The notes: generated by a model not told the origin, from the letters alone. A stretch of 29,793 nucleotides of DNA from UBA2730 sp022793235 (GCA_949745755.1 CATJZL010000086.1:1-29793), one strand, 5' to 3'; shown: positions 17,625 through 26,431, numbered from the stretch's first letter. Numbers and translations are program-made.

Positions 17625-17773
17625 TTAGTGTAACCGACTTCCATCATTGTTATTTTTATTACCATTTATTACACTAAAGAAAAAACTTCCTGCGCGTATT
17701 GCGTCCCACCATACTCCACTATATCCTGACCAAGAATCATACATATTTGGAAAAGTCTATAATCACCGTAAAA
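17625..17773 (-). other. Silent variable cassette F, frameshifted
   Basis: Both boundary words are intact (TTTTACGGTGAT and GATGGAAGTCGGTTA), but the interval is 149 bases, not a multiple of three. The first frame gives FYGDYR; the second half (SW, YSGVW, AGSFFF, DGSRLH, TAA) reads in another frame. The shift falls within the CTTTTCC tract near 17750-17757, and one extra base explains it. The unit cannot encode the domain as it stands. Confidence 0.72.
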
Positions 17774-17794
17774 GTTTATTTCTTATTCTAACCT

Positions 17795-17850
17795 GTAGTA
17801 TATATAATATATTCTTATATTATAAGTTTTTTATCTCTATGTTATACTAC
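17795..17850. repeat. Boundary inverted repeat 8 (between cassettes G and F)
   Basis: Arms GTAGTATA (17795-17802) and TATACTAC (17843-17850) span 56 bp. The right arm overlaps the stop codon of cassette G. Confidence 0.6.
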
Positions 17851-18002
17851 TTTTGGCACAACCGACTTCCTTCTGAGATAGAACTAAAGCCATTTTTATT
17901 ATTAAAGGCAAAAATCCCTGTCATCAGACCATCATTCCAACGTGCACTATAGAACATCCAACAGTAATTCGTATTAAAAAACTGTATCATATCACCGTAA
18001 AA
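17847..18002 (-). other. Silent variable cassette G
   Basis: First unit of array 2. The left word TTTTACGGTGAT is intact; the right is GAAGGAAGTCGGTTG, so the residue before GSRL is Glu, not Asp. It encodes FYGD, CW, SARW (the Gly-Gly turn replaced by Ser-Ala), NDG, TGIFAF, NG and EGSRLCQK, then TAG: 51 codons. An ATG occurs as codon 5 but has no ribosome binding site and would leave a trivial peptide. Confidence 0.76.
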
Positions 18003-18017
18003 GCCCTTATTTATTTT

Positions 18018-18070
18018 GTAGTACTATTGATTCTATCTTATATTTGTAAGATTTTCATTTTTTAGTCTAC
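18018..18070. repeat. Boundary inverted repeat 9 (outer end of array 2)
   Basis: Arms GTAGTACT (18018-18025) and AGTCTAC (18064-18070) pair with one bulged T and span 53 bp. From 18071 to about 18300 I see only AT-rich sequence with no gene. Confidence 0.5.
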
Positions 18071-18303
18071 CCTTTCAGTATACACTTTTTTTATTTAAAA
18101 TGGCTATTTATTTGTTTTGATTTTAAATGTTAACTACTTGTTTGTATTTTTTATATTCATTCTTTTCTTCTCAATTAAAAAGATTATGAAATTTTATTCT
18201 CTCTTCCATTCATATATTTTATTATCATTCTAATTCTTTCTTTATTCTATTTGAATTATGATATGAATCAATATAAGTGTTTTTTTAATTTTTTTCTTTG
18301 TAG

Positions 18304-18336
18304 CTAAAAACCTCGCTTTTATTTTAACGAGGTTTC
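18304..18336 (-). terminator. Terminator after the PFOR gene
   Basis: On the - strand AACCTCG and CGAGGTT form a 7-bp perfect stem with a 12-base AT loop, followed by TTTT, directly downstream of the PFOR stop codon. Confidence 0.8.
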
Positions 18337-18339
18337 TTC

Positions 18340-21300
18340 TTATTCTTTCTTTTCTTGGCTTTCTTCTGCTAATTTTTCATAATATTTATATCTATTTATA
18401 GCATATTTTTTATTTTCTTCTAAGATCTCTTTATAATCTTTATTTATATTTTTTAAGGCTCTATATCTATCTTCTCCGCCAATAAATTCTGAATATTTGG
18501 TAAAGTCTGCTTTTGAATCTAATTTAAATATTTTTGTTTCTGGATTGTAATGGAATATTGGAAAGTAACCAGATATTACTGCATTTTTTTCTTCTTCTAC
18601 TGTGTTCCCCATTCCTTTTATAATGCCTTGTGCAATACAGGGAGAATAAGCAATGATAATAGATGGTCCTTTATACTTTTCTGCTTCTGTTAGAACTTTT
18701 ATTGCTTGTTGTGGATTGGCTCCTAAAGAAATTGTTCCTACATATACATGTGGATAGCTTAAAGCTATACGTGCTAAATCTTTTTTATCTGTCTTTTTTC
18801 CTGTTGCGGCGAATTTTGCAATCGCGCCACGAGTTGTGGATTTGGAAGCTTGACCACCTGTATTTGAATATACTTCAGTATCTAATACTAAAATATTTAC
18901 ATCTAAGTTGTTTGCTAGGACATGATCTATTCCGTTGTATCCTATATCATAGGCCCAACCGTCTCCTCCTATCATCCAGATTGATTTTGGTTTAATAAAT
19001 CTTTTGAATTCTTTTAGTTCTTCTATTTTTGTTTTTTCAATAATGTCATACAATGCTTCTGCTGTTTTTTCATTTATTTCTTCTATATAAGCATTGTATA
19101 CTTTTTCTTCACTTCTTTTTACTTCTTTTATATTTTTCTTTATTATATTTTTTATTTTTTCTTTCATAGCTAAATCTGCTATTTTCATACCATAACCAAA
19201 TTCTGCATTGTCTTCAAATAGAGAGTTGGCCCAAGGTACATTATAAGGCATCGATGGGCAACTTGCACCATAAATAGAGGAACAACCTGTTGCGTTTGCA
19301 ATAATAAGTTTTTCTTTAAATAACTGTGTTAGTAATTTTAGATAGGCTGTTTCCCCACATCCTGCACAGGCTCCACTAAATTCGAAAGCAGGACTTACAA
19401 ATTGGCTCCCTTTAATTGTTGTTTTGGGTAGTGGTGTTTTCTCACTTACTTCATTGAATAAATATTCTGCTTCTTCTTCCATTTCTTTTGGTAGTGTATG
19501 TTTTTCTACCATAGTTAAGGCTTTTTGTCCTTTTTTTCCTGGGCATATATTACTACATAAGGAGCAACCTGTACAATCTTTTACACTGATTCCAATTGTA
19601 AATTTTAATTTTTCCTCTTTTATTCCTGCTTCTAATAATTTCTTTTTTAAACTGTCTGGCGAGTCTAAGACTTCATTTTCGTTTAATAGAAAAGGTCTAA
19701 CTACTGCGTGAGGGCACACTAAACTACAAAGCCCACATTGAATACAATTTTCACTATTGTAATTTGGGCAAATATCAGATATATCTCTTTTTTCTAATTT
19801 GGTGGTTGCTGGTTCAGTCTTTCCATCGGCTTGATTTTGAAAGCTACTTACTGCTAGATTATCTCCTTCCATCTTACTTATTATTTCAAAAAGGGTATTA
19901 TTTTTTGGCATTTCTGGTATATAATCCACATCTGGTATTTTTACTTGCTCTATAGCATTTAATCCCTTATCTATTACCTTAATATTTTTTGATACAATCT
20001 CTCCGCCTTTATCTTTAAATCGAATGGTAATATTTTCTTTTATTTTGTTTATAGCGAATTCAAAATCAATTAATTTTCCTAGCTTAAATATTAATGCTTC
20101 CATTATTGCACTTATTTTTCCTCCTAAGTTGCAGCTTCTAGCGATTTTTGAGGCATCAATTATAAAAAATTTTATATTGCGTCTTTTTAAAATATTTTTA
20201 TCATAGTTTGTCATATATTTTAGCACTTCATCTTTGCTTTTGGTTGTGTTTAGTAAAAATATTCCATTTTTCTCTATTTTATCTAAGATATGCATACTTG
20301 TTAAATAGCTTTCCTTTGTACAAACAACTACTTGGGCTTTCTCTATGTAATAAGCTGAATGAATTGGTGTTTTACCAAATCTTAAATGAGAAATGGTTAC
20401 TCCTCCACTCTTTTTAGAATCATATTGAAAGTATCCTTGAACAAAAGCTTTTGAGTATGTCCCTGTGATTTTCATTAAATCTTTACATGCACTTACCATA
20501 CCATCGCTTCCATATCCATATATTAGAAAATTTGTACTTTTTGTGGGTAAGGTGAATTTTTCATTATAAGGTATACTTAAGTTGGTAATGTCATCTTTTA
20601 TTCCTAGAGTAAAATTATGATGTGCTTCTTTACTATCTAAAAAGTCAAATAGGGACTTTATCATAGTTGGAGTTGTGTTTTTACCAGAAAGACCAAAACG
20701 TCCTCCATATATTTTTATCTTTTCACTATATTCTTTTACTACATTGCAAATATCTAAATATAGGGGTTCTCCTACTGAACCTGCTTCTTTTGTTTTATCT
20801 AAGACTGCTATTTTTTTGACAGTCTTTGGAAGGACTTTCATAAAATGTTTTACAGAAAATGGCCTATATAAGTGGACTTCTATGAGACCCACACTTTCTT
20901 TTTTTTCCATTAAGTACTCTACTACTTCTTTTATAGTTTCACAAACTGATCCCATGGCTACTATGATCTTTGTGGCATCTTGTGCACCATAGTAATTAAA
21001 TGGTTGGTAGTTTTTACCTGTTATTTTATTTATTTCTTTCATATAATTTTCTACTATATCAGGTAGATTATCATAATACTTATTTCTTGCTTCTGTTACT
21101 TGAAAATATATATCTCCACTTTGACAAGTTCCATGTATTGTAGGATTTTCTGTGTTTAGTGCTCGATTTCTAAATTCTTTTAAAGCTTCTTTATCTAGTA
21201 ATTTTTCTAAATCTTCTTTTTCTAGTATATCTATTTTTTGTAACTCGTGGCTAGTTCTAAATCCATCATTAAAATTGATAAATGGAATTCTTCCTTTTAT

Positions 21301-21771
21301 AGTTGATAGATAGCTGATTGCGGTGAGATCCATAGATTCTTGTACAGATGAACTTGCTAAGATGGCAAAACCAGTTTGCCTGGCTGCATAGATATCTTGA
21401 TGATCCCCGAAGATAGATAAAGCATGTGTTGCTAGACTTCTTGCTGCCACGTTGATTACACATGGTAATAGCTCTCCTGCTATTTTATACATATTTGGTA
21501 ACATTAATAAAAGACCCTGACTTGCTGTATATGTAGAGGTTAGACATCCTGATAAGAGAGAACCATGTACCATCCCAATTGCTCCTGCTTCACTTTCCAT
21601 CTCTACTATCTTTACTGGATTTCCAAAAAAGTTTTCTTTTCCTTCTTTCGCCCACTTGTCTGTTAATTCTGCCATGGGAGAGGCTGGCGTTATAGGGTAG
21701 ATTCCTGCTACTTCTGTAAACAGATAAGCTGTATGGGCAACGGCTTCATTTCCATCCATTATTTTTTTCAT
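18340..21771 (-). CDS. nifJ: Pyruvate:ferredoxin (flavodoxin) oxidoreductase
   Basis: Converts pyruvate, CoA and oxidised ferredoxin to acetyl-CoA, CO2 and reduced ferredoxin, the core of anaerobic pyruvate use. The 1143-residue single chain has all main domains in order: the N-terminal pyrimidine-binding part (GNEAVAHTAY, IYPITPASPMAE), the transketolase C-like part, the gamma part (YGYGSDGMVSACK, SGGVTISHLRFG), two 4Fe-4S clusters at about 670-700 (CIQCGLCSLVCPHAV) and 730-760 (CTGCSLCSNICPG), and the TPP domain (GACAGCGET near 800; GGDGWAYDIGYNG and SNTGGQASKST near 940-980). It lacks a C-terminal extension seen in some homologues. It starts after AAAAGGAGG and is monocistronic with its own terminator. 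Confidence 0.97.
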   Translation of the reverse strand: MKKIMDGNEAVAHTAYLFTEVAGIYPITPASPMAELTDKWAKEGKENFFGNPVKIVEMESEAGAIGMVHGSLLSGCLTSTYTASQGLLLMLPNMYKIAGELLPCVINVAARSLATHALSIFGDHQDIYAARQTGFAILASSSVQESMDLTAISYLSTIKGRIPFINFNDGFRTSHELQKIDILEKEDLEKLLDKEALKEFRNRALNTENPTIHGTCQSGDIYFQVTEARNKYYDNLPDIVENYMKEINKITGKNYQPFNYYGAQDATKIIVAMGSVCETIKEVVEYLMEKKESVGLIEVHLYRPFSVKHFMKVLPKTVKKIAVLDKTKEAGSVGEPLYLDICNVVKEYSEKIKIYGGRFGLSGKNTTPTMIKSLFDFLDSKEAHHNFTLGIKDDITNLSIPYNEKFTLPTKSTNFLIYGYGSDGMVSACKDLMKITGTYSKAFVQGYFQYDSKKSGGVTISHLRFGKTPIHSAYYIEKAQVVVCTKESYLTSMHILDKIEKNGIFLLNTTKSKDEVLKYMTNYDKNILKRRNIKFFIIDASKIARSCNLGGKISAIMEALIFKLGKLIDFEFAINKIKENITIRFKDKGGEIVSKNIKVIDKGLNAIEQVKIPDVDYIPEMPKNNTLFEIISKMEGDNLAVSSFQNQADGKTEPATTKLEKRDISDICPNYNSENCIQCGLCSLVCPHAVVRPFLLNENEVLDSPDSLKKKLLEAGIKEEKLKFTIGISVKDCTGCSLCSNICPGKKGQKALTMVEKHTLPKEMEEEAEYLFNEVSEKTPLPKTTIKGSQFVSPAFEFSGACAGCGETAYLKLLTQLFKEKLIIANATGCSSIYGASCPSMPYNVPWANSLFEDNAEFGYGMKIADLAMKEKIKNIIKKNIKEVKRSEEKVYNAYIEEINEKTAEALYDIIEKTKIEELKEFKRFIKPKSIWMIGGDGWAYDIGYNGIDHVLANNLDVNILVLDTEVYSNTGGQASKSTTRGAIAKFAATGKKTDKKDLARIALSYPHVYVGTISLGANPQQAIKVLTEAEKYKGPSIIIAYSPCIAQGIIKGMGNTVEEEKNAVISGYFPIFHYNPETKIFKLDSKADFTKYSEFIGGEDRYRALKNINKDYKEILEENKKYAINRYKYYEKLAEESQEKKE

Positions 21772-22037
21772 ACTATCTATTCTCCTCCTTTTATAATCAA
21801 TATATATTCTAATTCTAATCTTTATTCCTTTTTATTATATAATAAATTACTTATAAATTAAATGACTATTTTATTTTTTGTTCTACAAAACTTGAAAATA
21901 CTTTATTTTATTTTGATTTCTAGTTTTTCCTTTCCTATTCTAAAATTATAAGAAATAAATGTAAAAATTTATGTTCATTGAGAAAAAGGTATCTAGTATA
22001 TTTTTAGATAATTTTTCAAAGATCAGATATAGTAAGA

Positions 22038-22175
22038 ATACTGATCAAATATCTTATTATTGAAGGTCAAAATAAATTACTTGATGAGTTAGAATACTTA
22101 ACTGTACAAAGAAGAGAAGATGTGGCAGATGATTTAAAATATGCAGTTAGTCTTGGGGATTTAAGGGAAAATACA
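22038..22175 (+). pseudogene. Decayed greA-like fragment
   Basis: On the + strand, in the opposite direction to its neighbours, an open frame reads KYLIIEGQNKLLDELEYL, then QRREDVADDLKYAVSLGDLRENTK. This matches the GreA N-terminal coiled coil, including the GDLSEN tip (here GDLREN). There is no start codon or ribosome binding site, a stop lies just upstream, and the FKBP-like half is missing. The rest of the 21772-22226 gap holds no gene. Confidence 0.7.
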
Positions 22176-22204
22176 AAAATATTTTTTTCTTCTTTTTTAC
22201 ATAA

Positions 22205-22244
22205 GAAAAGAAAGGTTTTTGATAAATTATCCAACCTTTCTTTT
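22205..22244 (-). terminator. Terminator at the end of the ABC exporter operon
   Basis: On the - strand AAGAAAGGTT pairs with AACCTTTCTT and continues into TTCTT. The left arm overlaps the last codons of the second permease gene. Confidence 0.65.
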
Positions 22245-23369
22245 ATACTTTGAGATTCTATTATTTACTATGATAAAAAAGATTGCAAACAGAAACATAA
22301 TTAGACAATTTTGAAATATACTCTGTAATTCTTTTAGATTTATTACTTCTATCTTTTTTAAGAGTTCATTGCTGGAGATGTAAAAATATGTTGGGAGCAT
22401 ATGGGCTATTTTTAGGACATTATCTGGTAAAAATTCCTGAGGCACAAAAGCTCCACATAGAAAGGATGAGCCTAAGGCTATTATATTTACTATTCCGTTT
22501 ACAGCATTTTTATCCTTTACAAGATTACTAATTAATAAAGCTAATGTAAGTGAAGTAAATGTAAAGCAGAAAGAGTTGAGTGCATATATTCCTCCCCTAG
22601 GTGTGAGCATAATATCTTTTAAAATAATTATTCCTAATATCATATATATTATCCATACAACAAGTGCATATAAGAGGCTTGCTATTAATAAATATCTATT
22701 GTATTTCTTGTAATTCATACTACTCGTAAGTGTTCTTTTATTTACATTTTTTTCTTTGAAACTTGACAATACTAGACAAATAACAAAAATGACAACTGCC
22801 ATAATACTATAACTTGCAAAAGAAAAATAATATGAGGCATTTTCAACTTGTTTATTGTCTATTTTAGATGATATTTGTACTGTTGTATTTTCTTTTAAAT
22901 TTTTATTAATCTGTTGTATGAGATCTTCTTCATTTTTTATTTTTGTTTTATAAACATTTTGTACTTTCACATATCTTTTTAACATTAATTCTGCTAGGGA
23001 TGCATTATAATCTCTTGTTGATTTTACATCTATTTCAGGATTCTTGTTTTCCATAATTTCTTTACTATAATTTTTTTTAATGTGAATCATATAATTTATT
23101 TTTCTATAGAATAGAGCATCGTCTATTTCTTCTTGTTTTAATTCTATGCAATTACAGTTTTTTCTTAAGTAATTTTCAAGATTTTTTGAAAGTTTGCCTT
23201 CTTTATCTTCATTTATAATTAAAATATCTGGTTTTGTTCCTACAAAGTTTATATTACTTTCTTTTGTTTGCATATTTATAATTCCAAATACAAGTAATAT
23301 TATGGTGTATAAAAGAACGGTTCCTTTATATTTTTTTACTACTTTCCAAAATGTTTTAAATACTGTCAT
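22227..23369 (-). CDS. ABC-2 type exporter permease, second subunit
   Basis: A 380-residue membrane subunit with one N-terminal helix (about 17-35), an extracellular domain of about 150 residues (36-180), and five to six helices from about 185 to the end, the usual plan of ABC-2 permeases. It starts after AAGGAG and overlaps the first permease gene by 14 bp, so the three genes are translationally coupled. The cargo (drug, peptide, lipid or polymer) cannot be read from the sequence. Confidence 0.88.
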   Translation of the reverse strand: MTVFKTFWKVVKKYKGTVLLYTIILLVFGIINMQTKESNINFVGTKPDILIINEDKEGKLSKNLENYLRKNCNCIELKQEEIDDALFYRKINYMIHIKKNYSKEIMENKNPEIDVKSTRDYNASLAELMLKRYVKVQNVYKTKIKNEEDLIQQINKNLKENTTVQISSKIDNKQVENASYYFSFASYSIMAVVIFVICLVLSSFKEKNVNKRTLTSSMNYKKYNRYLLIASLLYALVVWIIYMILGIIILKDIMLTPRGGIYALNSFCFTFTSLTLALLISNLVKDKNAVNGIVNIIALGSSFLCGAFVPQEFLPDNVLKIAHMLPTYFYISSNELLKKIEVINLKELQSIFQNCLIMFLFAIFFIIVNNRISKYKRKVG

Positions 23370-24534
23370 ATTTTGTTCTCCTTAAACCTCTTATAGATAG
23401 TAATATCATAACTAGGGAAAAAATAATTAGACTAACTATATCAAAAATAAATCTATTATATGTATCAAAATAATATAAGGAATATAGTCCATCTGTTATC
23501 ATACTTGCAGGATTTATTTTATTTAAAAGGGGAATATTGCTATCAATTATATATTTCATAGTGATTCCCATCATTCCAGATAGGAAACATCCAAACATAG
23601 TTATTGCAAGAAGGATTCCTGTTTTTGTATTTTCTCCTGATTTGGATAATGTTGCTACTGCTATACCTAGGCAAAGTCCAGCAAAACTGCCTATAATTGC
23701 TAGTAAAATTATTAAAATAATATTTGTTCCATACTCTACTTTTAATATGAATATGGTAAATAGAAATAAAAGAAGTAGTCCAAACAGCTGTATCAAATAA
23801 CTGGCTAGAAGGGTTGCTAAAAGCATTTTTCCCTTTTTTATTGGGGATATTGCTATTCTTTTTCCTACAGAATCCATATTTGCTAAATGTTTATTAATCA
23901 TAAACATAGATAAAATTCCACCATAAAGCGCTGTCATGGCAATTAAGGTATAATATTCAATCATAGTATAACTTAGATTGTTTTTTGATATATCGTTCAA
24001 TTCTACTTCTTCTTTATTTATCAAATTTATTACTTCTTGATATATTTTTTGATAATCTATCGTATAGACTCCATTTTTATAATTTTCTTCTATTTCTTTT
24101 TTTGAAAGTGTTTCTATTATTTCTTTATTACTATTTATCTCTTCTATTACATATTTTAAAATCGTCTCATTTATATCACTGTGTTTTACTACGAGGTTTA
24201 CATTTTTATCTTTTTCTATGTATCCTGTTATTTTTTCTTCTTCTAATAATTTCTCTACGTTTTTTTTATCTGTATAAGTAATATTAAACATTCTCTCCTT
24301 ATTTTTATCATCACTTAAACTTTCAAAAGCATTTTTAAAAATTATATCTTCACTCCAGGATTTATTTTCTATGATGGCAATATCGATGATATCTAGTTTT
24401 TCGTTTTTTTCTACATCTGAAAAGGCCATATTAAAGAAAATTCCTATAATTAGGGGAAATGCTAAAGTCCAAAAAAGAAGTATCTTATTTTTTAGTAATA
24501 CTTTTAGGGAATATTTTAATTCGTGTTTAAACAT
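23356..24534 (-). CDS. ABC-2 type exporter permease, first subunit
   Basis: A 392-residue membrane subunit, a distant paralogue of the next gene with the same layout: helix at about 18-37, a charged extracellular domain to about 185, then helices near 192-215, 235-262, 270-300, 305-330 and 362-382. The start overlaps the ATPase gene by 8 bp. The two permeases probably form a heterodimer with the ATPase dimer. Confidence 0.88.
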   Translation of the reverse strand: MFKHELKYSLKVLLKNKILLFWTLAFPLIIGIFFNMAFSDVEKNEKLDIIDIAIIENKSWSEDIIFKNAFESLSDDKNKERMFNITYTDKKNVEKLLEEEKITGYIEKDKNVNLVVKHSDINETILKYVIEEINSNKEIIETLSKKEIEENYKNGVYTIDYQKIYQEVINLINKEEVELNDISKNNLSYTMIEYYTLIAMTALYGGILSMFMINKHLANMDSVGKRIAISPIKKGKMLLATLLASYLIQLFGLLLLFLFTIFILKVEYGTNIILIILLAIIGSFAGLCLGIAVATLSKSGENTKTGILLAITMFGCFLSGMMGITMKYIIDSNIPLLNKINPASMITDGLYSLYYFDTYNRFIFDIVSLIIFSLVMILLSIRGLRRTKYDSI

Positions 24535-25471
24535 TATCTCTAAGTTCCTTTCCTGTTAAATTCAAAAAGACATCATTTAGGGTTGGTTTCTCAGAATATA
24601 TTTTGGTATATTTTACTTTATTTTCTTTTAAACAGTCAATTAATTCTCCTAAGTTATTTTGACCTTTTTTATACGTTACAATTAAAGTGCCTTTGTTCAA
24701 TATTACTTCATCTATATTTTTATTGGACTTTATTTTATCAATTATTTTTTCTTCTATTTCTTCTGTTTCTACTGTTATTTTTTCATCTATATTTGCTAGT
24801 ACTTTTAAATCATCACTTGTACCTTGGGCTAAAATTTTCCCTTTATCTAAAATGATTATTCTATCACATAATATTTCCACTTCTTCCATATAGTGTGTTG
24901 TATAAATTATTGTTGCGCCTTCTTTTCTTAATTTTTCTATTCCTTCTAAAATATTATTTCTACTTTGTGGGTCTACTGCTACGGTTGGTTCGTCTAAAAA
25001 AATGAGTTTTGGTTTATGGGCAATACCACAAGCAATATTTAATCTTCGCAACAGTCCCCCTGATAGTTCTTTGGGATAAAACTTTTTATATTTTTCAATT
25101 TCTACTAATTTGAGAGCCTCTTCAATATATTTTTTTCTTGTTTCTTTCTCTTTTATATATAGACCACAAAAATAATCAATATTGTCGTAAACCGTTAGTT
25201 CTTCGAAAACTGCTACTTCTTGGAATATTACACCAATTTCTCTTTTGACATCATAAGAATCTGGATTCATTTCTTTATCAAATATTTTTATTGATCCTTT
25301 TTGATAATTTAAAAGGGATAATATACAATTGATTGTGGTTGTTTTTCCACTTCCATTTGGTCCAAGAAGTCCAAGTATTTCTCCTTCTTTTACTTCAAGC
25401 GATAGATTATCTACTGCCTTTATTCCTTTATATTCTTTAGTTAATTCTTTTACTTCTACAATATTTTTCAT
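24527..25471 (-). CDS. ABC exporter ATP-binding protein
   Basis: A 314-residue ATPase of the drug/bacteriocin exporter (DrrA/CcmA-like) type. It has Walker A GPNGSGKTT at about 38-46, a Q-loop (GVIFQEVAVFEELTVYDN), signature LSGGLLRRLNIA, Walker B LIFLDEPTVAVDP and the switch TTHYMEE. The signature has Leu where LSGGQ has Gln, a change seen in some members of this subfamily. The C-terminal 90 residues form the extra alpha/beta domain found in this group. The gene follows AGAGGAACAT and leads the three-gene operon. Confidence 0.94.
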   Translation of the reverse strand: MKNIVEVKELTKEYKGIKAVDNLSLEVKEGEILGLLGPNGSGKTTTINCILSLLNYQKGSIKIFDKEMNPDSYDVKREIGVIFQEVAVFEELTVYDNIDYFCGLYIKEKETRKKYIEEALKLVEIEKYKKFYPKELSGGLLRRLNIACGIAHKPKLIFLDEPTVAVDPQSRNNILEGIEKLRKEGATIIYTTHYMEEVEILCDRIIILDKGKILAQGTSDDLKVLANIDEKITVETEEIEEKIIDKIKSNKNIDEVILNKGTLIVTYKKGQNNLGELIDCLKENKVKYTKIYSEKPTLNDVFLNLTGKELRDNV

Positions 25472-25528
25472 ATGTTCCTCTTTCTTTTAATTCAATATGT
25501 GATTTTTTGGAAATGTTGAATTTATTTT

Positions 25529-25537
25529 ATTATAACA
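25529..25537 (-). promoter_or_regulatory. Extended -10 promoter of the ABC exporter operon
   Basis: TGT-TATAAT on the - strand is an extended -10 element about 55 bases before the ATPase ATG. The -35 region is poor. Confidence 0.5.
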
Positions 25538-25686
25538 CTTTATCATTACATTATTGAGATTTTCATATTCTTTTCTTTCAATAAAACAGATTAAAATGAG
25601 AAACTATTATTGAGGAAGCATATTGGGATTATTTTCTTTTTTTGTACAAGGATATAAATTAAGAATTATATTCTTGGCAGTTTTAT

Positions 25687-25809
25687 TTATTTTTTGATTT
25701 TGAGTTCTATAACGATTTGTTTTATATTGTTAGATAATTCTTTAGTAGAATTATACTCCATGATATAATCTGTGCTATTTTGTAAGAATAACTTTAGCTT
25801 TGCACTTTT
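25687..25809 (-). pseudogene. Possible decayed coding fragment
   Basis: A 40-codon open stretch ends in TDYIMEYNSTKELSNNIKQI...ELKIKK and a stop. The pattern resembles the C-terminal helix of small P-loop nucleotide kinases, but that is only an impression. It has no start or ribosome binding site in frame. The rest of 25472-26085 is AT-rich with no supported gene. Confidence 0.25.
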
Positions 25810-26085
25810 TTATAAAAGATAAGACTGTAAATAGAGATAATATATTGTTTAAAAAAGTATATAAATCCATTACTATGAAAAAAGATTGTTTCATGTAAAT
25901 TACAAATCACAATCCTTAATTAGGCATTTTGTGAAAAGAACTAAAATATGAGATTGTGCTTTACTAATTAGTTTCTTTTTTTAGAACAATATTTTTCAAT
26001 TTTATCAATAATTCAATATATAAGATAGGAAATAATACCAAGAATAACAACAGTAATAATTAATTAGTATTAGAAACTCATCATT

Positions 26086-26199
26086 TTACAGATGTTTATC
26101 ACATCTCATAGAGTTTTGATAAAATCCTCCGAAAGCCTTGAAAACAAATGATTTATCGCAATCAGTACACCTTATTTCTTTATATGGTTTTACAGCATA
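26086..26199 (-). pseudogene. Cys-rich protein fragment
   Basis: An open frame reads KPYKEIRCTDCDKSF, then an FGGFYQ segment and MRCDKHL before TAA. CxxC plus a later Cys and His suggest a small zinc ribbon. There is no start codon in the fragment: it runs into the TnpV remnant on the opposite strand. Base composition is less AT-rich than the flanks. I do not recognise the family. Confidence 0.35.
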
Positions 26200-26409
26200 T
26201 CGCTCACAAACGGAAAGTTGAACAGTTATCTTTCTGACATTGACGAACAAGCAACGGATATGATGTTTCAATTGGTCGAACAAATGGCTGATAAGGATGG
26301 CGTGACTGAACAATTAAAAGCAGAAGACCCGATATTGTGGATTGAAAGAATGAATGAGATACAGGCAAAGGCAAGAGAAATTGTGCATAGCGAACTGATT
26401 TATAACTAA
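26191..26409 (+). pseudogene. TnpV-like transposon protein, 5'-truncated
   Basis: The frame reads LTNGKLNSYLSDIDEQA, then a segment ending VEQMADKDGVTEQLKAED, a Trp-containing helix and IVHSELIYN before TAA. This matches the C-terminal ~70 residues of TnpV, an accessory protein of Tn4451-type mobilizable transposons. The N-terminal part is gone, being replaced at about 26190 by the Cys-rich fragment on the other strand. Composition is richer in G and C than the surroundings, consistent with transfer. A strong terminator follows. Confidence 0.65.
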
Positions 26410-26431
26410 TGGGCGTAACGCTTATAGCCTT

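Noticed and set aside
17647..17952. 101-codon frame on + across cassettes F and G.
   Set aside because: It is antisense to the cassettes, spans a boundary repeat and has no initiation signal.
5480..18002. Diversity-generating retroelement.
   Set aside because: No reverse transcriptase, no template/variable repeat pair, and the differences between cassettes are not limited to adenine positions.
5429..18070. Classical integron attC cassette arrays.
   Set aside because: The RYYYAAC and GTTRRRY boxes are missing and no integrase is present in the window. Only the structural analogy is kept.
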